From positions 23,597,172 through 23,661,171 of the forward strand of contig NC_060955.1 in NCBI RefSeq assembly GCF_910589235.1: a DNA stretch of 64,000 bases, read 5' to 3'. This stretch comes from Vespa crabro (lineage: Eukaryota; Arthropoda; Insecta; Hymenoptera; Vespidae). Position numbers and translations under genes: made by a program. Below, piece by piece: positions 15,615 to 28,767 of this stretch (within the stretch, counting starts at the first letter, position 1; every line of letters starts with the position of its first letter). The notes under the pieces are model-generated. The model ran no database searches, was not told the origin of the DNA, and saw only the letters and a program-made list of their open reading frames with translations.

Positions 15615-16792
15615 TTGTTTATTCAATTATTCAAAATAAAGTAAAATCGAAGTAATTAAATTCAAGAAAGAAGTATGTGTATACGATGTATACACTTTAT
15701 TTTGACTAGCGTAGTAATCGAAAGAGATACGCAAGTACCATAGAGGTTATACATAGAAAGGAAAAGGAAGAGGGAAACAAAATTGAAAAGAAAAAAAAGA
15801 AAAGGAGAAGAGAAAAAAATGAAAAGAAAAGAACAACAGGCAAAGCAAAAGAATAGAATTTATTGACACTCGTGTTATATACGGTTCGCCAACCATTTCT
15901 CCCTTCGCATTTTTATTTGTCCGCGGTCAGGATTAAAGCTCGACCATGTTTTCTTTCATCTCTCTCTTTCTCTCTCTCTCTCTCTTTCCCCATGCTTTCT
16001 TCATTCTTGTGTGTATATACAGGATTAGGGTCATATCATAGAGAGAGAGAGAGAGAGAGAGATACGTGCGTGTATATGTATATGTGTGTGTATATACCTT
16101 AAGAAGACATTCGCATACGCGCACATACGATCGATCACGAGCGCGCTATATGCATTATATAGATTTTATTTTATTTTATGTTTTTTTTTCTTTTTTCTTT
16201 CTTCTTCTTTCTTTTTTTTTTTTTTTTTTTTTAATATATATTTTTATTTTTATTTTTTTTTTCAAAAAAGATGATATTAACGCCATTATACGAGCATCGA
16301 TGAGAATCAATCTTTCAGAGGTCATCACGGAGGTCAACCGGAAGAAGAGATCGATAATACGAGCGAATAATTTTAAGATTCTCCTTTGAGGAACATATTA
16401 TAAAACACTGTTATAATTAAAAAGAAAAAGAGAAAGAAGAAAAAAGGAACGAGACAAGAAAGAACAACAAATTGAAGTGATATCGCAGGGATATCAATAA
16501 GGGGCAGACACGCGAAGGTAATATCCCTCTCGAGGAAAAAAAAAAAAAGTAAAAGAAGAAAAAAAGATCAAACGCAGGCGCCATTTTTTTTTTTTTTGGT
16601 TAAATGGCGACTAACCACAACTCTATTGAAAGCTAACCTATAAAAAGAGAGAAAATAAAAAAAAAAGAAAAAAGAAAAAAAAATAGAATAACAGCGAGGG
16701 GGGAGGGAGGAATATAGGAATCTCTCGTTAGAAGAAGAAAGGAAAAAACAAACAAAAGAAGTGAGAAAGAGTGGAAGAGGAAAGCGAAGGTC
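14041..16792 (+). other. 5' untranslated/intronic region of KChIP-like gene
   Basis: No conserved ORF. It contains GA tracts (14338-14370), long AT arrays (14865-14900, 15018-15088, 15560-15606) and a GAGAGA patch near 16040. A CAG/GTACGT pair near 14667 looks like an exon end, so a 5' UTR exon may finish there. An inverted ATGGCGC motif is at 16578-16584, about 210 bp before the start codon. Confidence 0.4.
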
Positions 16793-18268
16793 ATGGCGAC
16801 ACCACCGGACTCGCCGGGACCGGAAGAGGCTCTTTTCGAGTTCGAGAGCACGCGGGCGAGACAACAAACCGCCAGACCTGTAGCCCTCGAGGAACTACTC
16901 AGACAGACCAAGTTCTCGAGGCAAGAGATTCGTGTTATGTATCGAGGATTCAAGCAGGTACATAAGTTTTACTTCTTGAGATTATCTCTTATTACCTCCC
17001 ATTCCCCTACCCCACCTCACCCCATCTCATTCCATTCCATCTTCTCACCCACAGCCTGCAACCCTACTCTCGCATAACTTCTCTACCCCTTTTTGCTACT
17101 TCTCTTTTCTATTTCCTCTATGCTATACTCCGCCAACCACTTCACATAACACACTAGACCATCATTTTCTTGGCTCTGTTTCTCTCTTCCTTGTTCTTCT
17201 CCTTCCTCTTTTACTACTTCTCTTCTACTTCTACTTCTTCTTCTATTTCTTCTTCGAATAGATTTTCTTATCTTTTTCTTTTTCTTTTTTTCCTCTGTGA
17301 TTCCTACGAATAAGAAACAATATTTATTAATAACGATCCTGTATATATATATATATTAATTGTACGCGATTTTGATGGTTCATCGTGGTTATCGAAAAGA
17401 ATTGCTTTGTAATCAGACAATTGATGAATAGAACAATAAATGGAGGAAGAAAGAAAGTGTATACACGCGCGCGCGCGTATATATATATATATAATACACA
17501 AGCGCGTATTTGTAAGAGGGAGAGGTTTGGCATTGTAAAAAGGGGGCGGAGCGAAGAAAGGCAGCCGTAGATTTTTTTTTCTTTTTCTTTATTTCTTTTT
17601 TTTTTTTTTTTCACGTAAAAAGTCAAAGCGCGTCTTTCAACTCAGCAACGATTGCTTCTTTTGATCTCCCTCTTATCATCTCTACTATCCTTATCCACCT
17701 TCACCTCGTTGCGTCTTCCACTTCCACTTACCTCTTTTCCCTCCTTCGCCCTAACCCCTCCCTCCCCCCTCTCTCTTCCTCTCTCTCTTTCTCTCTTTCT
17801 ACCTTATTTTCCCTTTTCTCTTTCCACCTCTTTATACCATCCCTTCTTTCTTCCGGCCTTGCACATACACACATCGATCGGAACGTTCGTTAACCCGACG
17901 GTACTATCTATGATATATGTCTCTATGTATATATATATATATATATGGCTATGTGTATATGCGTGCGCGCGCACATATATATATATTTGTGTGTATACAT
18001 ATATACATACTTACCTTTTTTATAATAAAAAGTTTGTGAACGCTCTTAAATACTCTAGATGGGAAATGCTCATTTCCTTCTTTTTCCTTTCCTTTTTTCT
18101 TTTTTTGTCGTTTCTATTTCTCGAAGATCTCAAATATTTGATTTTGTTTCGAATTTTTCCTTCTCTTCATCTGTTTTCTTTTTCCTCTTTTCCAAGACGA
18201 CGCATATCCAAATAACATGTATACGTGGCTTCGTTCCAATTTCGTTTTAGTCGTCCAAGAAATCTTAG

Positions 18269-18305
<37 letters not shown>

Positions 18306-18668
18306 TGTATATGTATATGTATGAAGAAATTATACATATATATATGTAATCATTTTCTGTAATACCAACTCACAATGATCACGTGATACCCTTTTATATC
18401 CAACCATTTGCAATGGAATACCTACCACCTATTGCATATCTTATGCCGTAGGTTAATTGGTGTGTATTTTAATTATTCTAACGTCATACGTTTATTTTTA
18501 TTTCGCTTGGTATTAATAAATATTAATTTTGAACATATAATATATACGTACGATATGTGGGTAGAAAGTTTTCAAATGATTTTTGAAAAATCGATTATTC
18601 CCATTCGTACTATTCTACAGTTTGTTAATTTTTTATAGTACCGTGTAACTTTGAAGTTACAAATTTAA

Positions 18669-18699
<31 letters not shown>

Positions 18700-19159
18700 T
18701 GTATGTATGTATGTATGTATCTTTTATATCTTTGTTTCATTTTATCCTTATAAAATTATTTGTCAGTTCACGTACGAAGTTTTAATATCTTTTTATCCTT
18801 TTAATTTGTCATACTTAATATAATATAATAATAACTATATTACGATATATGTAGATATAACAGGTGTTCAAATTATGACATTAGAAATTTTTACTTTTCG
18901 AAAGGATAACATTTTTGGAGAAAAAAATTGTTCGAACCAGGGTTATCCCGATTTTAAGACGGAAATGTTATGGCATTTATTGTTTTCTTTTTTTGTTATT
19001 GTTTTGTTTTTTTTTGTTTTTTTTTTGTTTTTTTTAAATGAAATATTTCAAAATCATTTCGAGGTTCTTTGGTTTTCTTTCCCCTCCTTTTTTTTTATAG
19101 ATAAGAATCTATATATTTTTATAATGGTAGCATAATCTAACGCACAAAAGGAAAAAAAA

Positions 19160-19191
<32 letters not shown>

Positions 19192-20762
19192 GCAAGTAAC
19201 TTTCTTCTGCAATATTTTGTTATCCCGTGCACGAAGAAAATGGTCATGCTTTAAATCGGATTAAAATTGATATGCATCAAAAATGTCGATGTATTATCAA
19301 TGAAAAGGCCATTTCTCAATATTCTCCATCATTTTTTTTTTTTGTCGAGCTTAAAACGTCTAAGTCTTCCTTAATAAAAAAAACAGTTATTATAACTTGC
19401 GTATCTTGCGCAAGAGTGATGGAACATCTATGAAAAACGTGTCTTTACATTATTTTCTTGAAAAATTAATGAGTTTTATACGAAACATTTCATTGTAAAA
19501 ACGACAGGTTAGGAGATATTCAGTCGTTTGATCATTTAAAAACGGGACAATCTGTGTATACCTACACATACTTATATGTATATTTGATATGTGTGTACAT
19601 AAGTGACACGGATGAAGATAAAAGCATCGAGCGTGCTCAAGTTTTAGCAAAATTTAACTTAAGAAAACAGGAGAAAAAAGTCTTCCTCTTTCTTTTAAGA
19701 GAGATAGATAGATAGATAAAGAGAGAGAGAGAGCGAGCGTGCGAGCACGTACAACAAACACACACACACATACACACACATGTATATGTAAAAATGCATA
19801 AGTACAGCATAAAAAGTCTACTCGCTCATTACGAAAATGAAATGTAAACTTTGTGAACGTAGGACAAAATTTTTTTTAACTATAAGAGAAGTATTATTAT
19901 TATTAAACGGGTGAGAGAAGGGTAGTGGAGAGAAGGGGAAGATTTGATTGGGGGTTATTAGACGTATTATCGTCGTTAAAATTCCTTAGATCGACACGTG
20001 ATCGAATTAAAGTCATTTACGGATTCAAAGATATAATTACGTGTAATAATATTTATGCATATAATGTCATTGTATGTACATATGTATACACTTGAGACGG
20101 ATATGAACGTGAATTATGCGTTTTATCGCGTGCACCTGTGGAAAAACATTAAGAATGGTGGTACGTGAAATAAGGGCACGTGTTATACTACGAATTTATA
20201 TTTCTATGTTGTTACTCGAGGACGATCGATAAATGGAAATTTGTAGCGTTATCGATTAATGTACATAGTTTTCTCGTATATCTATCTACTTTTCGCATTA
20301 CTTTATATTATATACTTGAAAACAGACACAGATATGTGTATGTGTGTGTGTATGTATGTATATATTTAACAGAAAGAAAGAACGAGGTTTACACAAATTA
20401 ATGTTTTGTAAGGACAAATAGATCCCTTTCATTAACAAGAGGATCTAGGTCAACTAGATTTTGATCATATTCATTAATATCATTATATTATTCATTAGTT
20501 TGAATTTATTTATCTGAATGAGAAGCTTTTGATCAATTTCTTTTTATTTCTATATTTTATTTTATTTTATTTATTTTATTTTTTTTTTGTTTTTGTTTTC
20601 TTTCTCTTCCTATTTTTTTTTCTTTCTTTCTTTCTTTTCATTAACGCGTATTTCAGGTTAAGTATATTCATATATTACGTTATTGAATATTTTCAATGAA
20701 CTCCTATATCATTGATTCGTTAAATATATTTCGTATATATATATATACAAATATATGTGTAA

Positions 20763-20793
<31 letters not shown>

Positions 20794-21234
20794 GAAAAAT
20801 TATATTAATAATTATTATGTTTGAAGAAAAACAAAAAAAAAAAAAAAAGAAAAAAAGAACAATAAAAAGAAAAGAAAAGAAAAAAAGATAAAACCATATA
20901 AATGTAGGGTCATCTGCGTATGTAAGTTTTATGTATTTAGTTATTATCATTCCTGAGATCATTCCCATCTCAGTTAATTGTTCAATGCCGATCGAAATCG
21001 TCGAAGAAAAGGTCATCTTGATCGGCGAACTCGACAGATTTATCGGATCCTGTTACACACGTATATATACGTGTATTTATATATATATTTATACATACAT
21101 ATATGCGCACATATACATGTACGTATATATGTATATATAGAAGGAAACAGAGTGGTAATTCGGTGTTCTTCGATAGTAAAATCTAATTTGATGCGATCGC
21201 GTGCAAGTTCGTCCGAGGGCGCTTCGCATGTATA

Positions 21235-21270
<36 letters not shown>

Positions 21271-24200
21271 TGTATGTATTCACATGAACGAAGTCGTCGG
21301 AATCATCCCCTTGAACTCCGTACACGGTCGAATGCTCCAATTTCCATCGGCTTTACGCGCTGTAGCTTCCCACTGGCAAATCCGTAGAAACTGTTATGCT
21401 TTGCTGCTGCCTACTTTTAACGCTTTATGTTGAATATCGCCATAAAACAAATACCTTCGTGCGCATGCGTGCGCACCCTCCCCCAGCTCACCCTTTATCC
21501 ACCCATTCACCCCGAACACATCTGCCGGCCGGCCGGCCGCTCGCCATCCCCATCTTTAGGACGTGTAACAAATCAACACATGAAAATTTGGATGTCACGT
21601 ACGAACAATATTTCGATGGAATTTAATGATCTCATTTGTTTCCTTTTTTCTACAGAATAAATATAAATTTTTATTTTCTCGTTGGTTTTCTACTTACTTT
21701 TTTTTTTTTTTTATATCATATTTACAGAACTAAGTTAATTATTTAATGACTTTTTGCGAGAATGAATTTTTGATTCTGTATAAGTATATATATATATGTA
21801 TCTATACAGGGTGATCCACAAAATCGAGTTTATTAAAAATGAAAAAAAAATTGCTGCTTACAGTTAGTTTCGGTTTTGTTCTTTTTTTTCTTTTTTGCCT
21901 TTTTATAGATACACATACATACATATACACACGCGTACACACACACACACACACATATATATCAAATTGGAGTATCATTTAATACAATAAAATAATTTTA
22001 CAATTATAATTTATTTCTATGGAATTTCGTTTTGATTTTCTTCTTTAATATCTTCTTTGTTAAAGTTATTGGTCGTCGCCATGTTGTTTTCTTCAATCGG
22101 ATAAACACTCTCCGTAGATTTGACTTGATTGACTTGAATTTGACTATTGAAAATTGTCTTTTTCTCCTCTATATGTGCATACGTATATAGTTATATAAAA
22201 ATTTGTTATTACATATTACATGTTCATGATAAAAATGTAAAGTTAAAAATGTAATCAATCCTCACCTTCGACAGAGATAATGTCGTCATCGGTCTCATTT
22301 TTCTTTGGGTACTCGGGATCCAAGCGAGGTGATAACGAGCGTGGAGTACTTCCTTGTACGCCAGATACTTTTTCTTGTGCTCTTTTTTTCTTGTTTCTGA
22401 AAAAAAAAAATGGAAATATTCAGGTTAAAATCTTACATCTTCTTTTTTCTTTTTTCTTTTTTTTTTTTCATTCTTTTTTTTTCCCCCTTTTATCTCAACG
22501 ACCTGTTATACATATCCATCTCTGTGTCTCGATCGTAATATAGGGCGAAAGTATATACCTAGATGATATTAAAAAATCATTTACTCTTTTTTCGAAACTT
22601 CGCAGACTAATTCTCCTTCTTTTTCTTCTTCTTCTTTTCCTTGTAGATTTAGAAAAAAATATTCCTATATAAATTTATGAAATAATTATATATCTTAAAA
22701 AAAAAAAAAAAAAAAGTTATTTTCGAGAGAAGAAAAGTATAATCGATTGTTTTTAAGATCACTCAAGTAAACTCTTGAGTACGTTGCATGTCTTTAAAGA
22801 AGAAAATAAAAAGTGAATAAAAAAGTAAGGATATCGATGTTGTCAATGTAGCGTTGGTTTAGTCCAAAAAATGAGAAAAAAAAAAAAAAAAAGAAAAAAG
22901 AAAAAAGAAAAACAAACGAACAAATAAATAAATAAATATATAAAGAAAAGAAGTAAGAGAGAAAAGAAAGATGAATTGTCCTGAGAAACTATTAAAAGGA
23001 AATTCTAAAAGATAAAAATAATGTTGCATGATTTCTTTTTTTTTTTTTTTTTATTTTTTCTTTTTTTTATCGATCATCTAACAACAGAGGTCGTCGACTT
23101 TAATCGTTGAGAAATTCGAACGATAATAATTCTTCTTTTTCTTTTTTTTTTTTTTTTTTCTACTTCTTTAAGTTTTGGCTGCCTGCCAAGAAATATTTGC
23201 GAGCTAGAAACTTTTCGTGAGAAGAATAATTAACGGGTTTGCGAAGTAGGCATTAGATTAATTTATGCCGTGTTAGATCGATCTCTCTTTCTCTCTCTCT
23301 CTCTCTCTCTGTCTGTCTGTCTGTTTCTCGTTGATTCCTGAACTTTTTCTACTTCTTTCTTGTATTTATTTATTTTATTTCTTTCCCCTTTCCCTTTCAT
23401 TTCCTCTTCCTCGATTCTAACTCGTGCTCGATTAGATCCACGCGTACAGATGCCAACGAATTCAACGGAGGATCGATATTCATGAATATTACAAGGAGAA
23501 CGACTACTGAGCTACGTCGATGACGACGAGAAGCTCTTTTCAAGTCCCATATATTTCCGTATCGTGCACAAAATAGCACTTTCGTTCTATAGAAATTTCA
23601 TGTTTACAAGAGACTATTGGACGATTAAGCTTTTAATAATGACGAATAAGTATTTGATTTGAAATTTGTAATCTCGCCGATAATGCGAAGTCATAAATAT
23701 CTTTTTTTCTTTCCCCCTCCCCTCCTACCCCCGTTTAAGATTAAGCATTTGATTTGAAATTTGTAATCTCGCCGATAATGCCAGATCATAAATATTCTTT
23801 TCTTTTTAATATTAAGTTAACACGACGATAATTTAGCTTTTAAATATGGCTTATTATTATTATTTTTTTTTTTATTTTTTTTTTTATTTTTTTTTTGTTT
23901 GTTTTTGTTATCAATCAACGTTTCATAGTTGTAACGATGATAAATAATATTTTTAATTTGTAATCTTAAATCAAGTCTGCAATGTGACGTCGAATATATG
24001 ATACGTTTTTTCTTCATTCTTTCTTTCTTTCTTTCTTTTCAATGTTAAATCACTATAACGGAAATTAATTTTCAAATATGGCCCTCATAATTTTTCTATG
24101 AATTATGGATATATTGCAGGAAAGGAATGACGTCATATTATAATAAAACCGAGCGAAATGCACTTTCGAGAATTCATTATCTCACTTGTAAGTCGTACGA

Positions 24201-24777
24201 GTGATCCGACTTCGATCCGAATAGCGAAAGTCCTTAAAAATTCAATGAATCTCTCATTCTTTTGTAGGGCAAAGGTTTGAAAAATTATCTATATACGGTT
24301 GATGGCTCACCTAAGTACACTTTGCCATATCGAGGACTCGGATTCCTTCGTGAAATTGCACATTCTTGCGTCGAATCCAATGATATATTTATTAGTTTCA
24401 ACGATCTTCTCGAACAGTTTGCCAACTGAAAGTATAAAAAAATTAATTAAGATTATCATTAAGGATAATTAAGATCATTAAAATGATTTGAAGCATTCCG
24501 TATTCCAAAACTTTTTTTTTTTTTTTTTTTCATACTTCGCAGAATCCTCAGATCGACGAATTAAAAAAAAGTTTCCCAAAATTGCATCGAATAATATTAA
24601 ATTCAAACGTCCCCGATAATTTTTGGACGTTAAATAGAACTCCAGGGTTCGGCGGAATACATTTTGGGAATCGTTGATAAAAAAAAAAAAAGAAAAAAAG
24701 AAAAAAAAAATACAGATCATAAAAGATGTAAACGTGTGGAATAATAAATTTGAGAATATTAGTGGAAGAAAAAAATG

Positions 24778-24811
<34 letters not shown>

Positions 24812-26185
24812 ATATATATATTTAAACGACATGATTAACGTGGATATAAGTTGTAATCATAAAGACGTCAAAAATTTAACGAGAGATTTCAATTCGAAAT
24901 CTTCTTAGTCTTACCTATTGGACCGAAATTGTTATTTGACAGATCAATCTCGAACGTTTCGACGTTTATATCCGTAGACTCCTTGAATATCTCGGCTATC
25001 GCTTCTCCGTTGGCTGAGCTTAATTCGCAACTGCTGACATTTAGAACCTCAACGTGCTTGTTTCTCAGTAATACTATTAACGAATAAACAATAAATTTTC
25101 ATTGTTGGTTAAGTTGTCTGTTCGTCCGTGCGTGTGCGTACACATCGTCAAATATTTCATATGCGTCGCGAGATCTTTCAAATGAATAAAACTCGAATTA
25201 TCTTGTTTCATTCTCGTTCTTTCTCAGATCAGTGATTTTCAATTTCGTCCTGCTTTTTTTATTTTTTTATTTTTTCTCTCTGTTGATATTTAATAGAGAA
25301 TATTATTATCTGTTTATACTTACGTGCACAAATGTGAATACCACCGGCATCACCCAATGGATTCAATCTCAAATCGAGATGACTCAACATTGATTCCCTT
25401 TCTAACAAAACATAAACTATACCAGCTATACCCTCGGCCCCGATCATATTGTTGACCAAGCGAAGTACTTTCAATCGTCCGTGTAACGATACAAATTCAG
25501 CGACCGCTTGTGCACCCAAATCAAATAGCTTGCAATGCGAAAAATCCAATTCCTCAAGCTGTTCCCATTCCCAAAACAGAAAACAAATCGATAAGTTAAA
25601 TTCAAGTCAATTTGTATATTACTATTTGTATATTTTTTTTGGTTTTTGTTTTTTTTTTTTTTAAATACTTATCACGTAGGTCGTTTATCTAATGCTTCGC
25701 TAACATTTTTATTTCCTACGAGTTTCTGTAGAAGAACAGCAACTCTGGCTCGATCCAACTTGCTTCTCGTAAAACTAAATTTCTTCAGATTGTAACAAGT
25801 TTTCAATCCTTCGCCAAGATCCGAACAGTCTTTCACTGAAAATCTTTTCACATTTGATAAGATTAATCTATTGAAGAAGAAGAAAAAGAAAAGAAACAAA
25901 AATTTTAACAACAAATATTTATTATCATTTAATTAATAATTGCTTACTCGAAATCTCTCCATTCGAAACCATCGTCCATATAGATCATGCCCATGTTCAA
26001 GGACATTTCAGTGAGGTACGGTAATTGCGGTAAGATTATCGACATTGGAATATGCTCGACCACATCGTCATTGTACAGATTATCATGATCGTCATCGTCT
26101 CTCAATGGTTTTCTAAAAATTAAATTCATAAAGATTGATTGTCTAGAAAACAATCCTAATTTTTTTATTAATTTATCTGCGCTAA

Positions 26186-26240
<55 letters not shown>

Positions 26241-26381
26241 ATGGAAAAAAAAATTATACTATATAAAACAAAACAAAAAGGAAGAAAGAAAAATTATAAA
26301 AAACGCAAGATATCATTTTGTATTTATACTAAGAATAATAATTTTCAGAATATTTTGTTCGTTTTAATTATGTTATTAATA

Positions 26382-26417
<36 letters not shown>

Positions 26418-27059
26418 TTACTTATTAATTAATAGATTAAATTATAATTATTTTGAATTCAGCTTAATTATGATGATTTTAAAATTTTTTCTTTTTTCTT
26501 CTTCTCTTTTTTTTTTTTTCTTCTTCTTTAAAACCACGTAATAGAGTAATGGCCTGAAATACTTGGAGCATAATTTCAACTTAGCTTCAAGTGCAAACAT
26601 AGAGACGATTTTAGCCAAGAGGCCGAGAACGTGTATCTAATAATAATCTTTAGGAATATTGTGAGAAGGCGTTCAGTCGAAAAGATATATTATTCGTTGG
26701 CACCTTCGTTGCACTCACTTGGTAGGTTTTAGAGCACCCAACTTTAATACACGCACGTGCTCGCTCGAAAGTTCAACAATTTTCATACAATCATCTCTTT
26801 GCGATTCAAAGTAACTTGGCTCAAAATTTTCCAAATATTCGGCCAAATGACGTTCGCAGTATAATCGTCGCCATGATTTATCGTAATCGTTTGGATTATT
26901 AAAGGACCATCTATTAGAAATCATATATGTATATATAAATATAAATGCTACAAATATACTATACTATATTAATATTTATATATTATTATATTATATATGA
27001 TATAGTAAATAATATATAAACTCTGTAATATAAATATAAAAATAATATAAATTTATTTA

Positions 27060-27093
<34 letters not shown>

Positions 27094-28365
27094 TATTTAA
27101 ATATTTATTTAATAAATTATTAGAATAGGAGAATAAAATAAAATAAAATAATATAAAAAAAAAAGAAGAAAAAAATAGAGAAAATGATCAACCTATTTTT
27201 GGCAGCACGTTCCCAATAATGTTCGTCGTCTATCTTAGTAATAGTCAATTCAAAGGGAAGATCAGTGGGCAAGGTTTCTATAATAACATCTTGATCCATA
27301 CAATTTGGCAATTCTTTGAGTATGGGATTATTTTCCCATGACGATACTATAACACGAAGAGCTAGTATCTTTAATTCCGGTACTATGTTATCATCCCAGT
27401 TGAAATTTTCCGAAATAAGTGTTCTCCGTTGTTCGTATGACAATGAAGAAGTCTCTGCCGAGCATCTAAATAAAATAGAAAAAAAAATAAGAAACGAAAA
27501 CAAAAAAGATTTCTATCAAATAATAAATAGATTATACGGCTATGAATCTCGATTAAAATGATCGAAATTCTCTTTCTCTTTTTTCGTTTTAACTCGAATA
27601 AATATGTACGAAGTTGTGAGTTGAATCTTTTTTTTTTTTAATTTCTTCGTTCTTTTTTTATTTTCTATTTTTTTATTTCTTTTCCTAATAAAGAACAAAA
27701 AAAAAAAAAAGGATTTAGTTGACATGCGTAAAGAATAATATTTGATCAATTACCTGTAAGCTTTGAAGATATTCTCGGTAATTGTATGCGGAATTCTCAT
27801 TTCGAATGTCCTTTTTAAATACGTATGAGATTCTCTTATCTGCAAAGAATTATTCATATTACCGTAATTGACGAGATTTCTTTTCTCTTTTCTATTTTTT
27901 CTTTTCTTTTTTCTTGTTTTCTTTTTTTCTCTCCTAACATTTTCAAAAAGTCTTGACGGTGTAGAAAAAAAAAAGAAAAAAAAAAAGAAAAAAAAAATAA
28001 AAAAAGAAATAAAAGAAAAAACGGAAAAAAAGAAAAGGAAAAGGAAAAGAGAGGGGGGAAAAAAAGAAAGAAATGAGAGAAAATATGAAGTATGTAGGCA
28101 GACGGAGTACTTAAGGTGTATATATATATATATACATATGTAAGTATATTAACGAGAGTCGTGTCGCTGCCAATCGGAATCACGAAGGAGGAAAACTCGT
28201 TTGAGTGAGGCTTCGTCACCAATTAGCCTAACGAGAAAGGTGTACGGGTCGCTTAACTCTTGAGCGATATTCCTGGAGAATGAGAAAGAACGTAAGAGAG
28301 AGATAGAGAATGTAAATGAGGGTAGCAGGGGGTTTTAAAAGAGGCCTAGACGGATAAATTAAGTA

Positions 28366-28409
<44 letters not shown>

Positions 28410-28723
28410 GAGGAAGAGGAAGAGGAAGTATAATAAGTTGTTCTTTTTTTATACTCTCTTTTTTCGTGTTTACTTTCAGGAATGCCCGGAAGGTGTGGTT
28501 CACGAGGACTCCTTCAAGGACATATACGCAAAATTCTTCCCGCATGGCAGTGAGTTCCAATTATATATGAGATACGATTTTTGCGTAAATTAGTTAATGG
28601 CGACCCCTCATGCGAATTGCAGACTCCAGCCTCTACGCTCACTACGTATTCAAGGCTTTCGACGTTAACTGTAACGGGGCCATCAGCTTTAGGGTAATTA
28701 ACTGAGAATTAGAGAGAGAAAGA

Positions 28724-28767
<44 letters not shown>

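Noticed and set aside
23397..23579. 60-codon minus ORF
   Set aside because: No recognisable family and no splice context. The patch may be conserved non-coding sequence, but coding is unsupported.
23645..23795. Direct repeats considered as a CRISPR-like array
   Set aside because: Only two copies in a eukaryotic intron with a pyrimidine spacer; a local tandem duplication explains them.
25672..25704. DRC5 exon continuing as VSEALDKRPT
   Set aside because: Family alignment and reading phase show that the exon ends at KN before GTTAGC; the remaining codons are intron.
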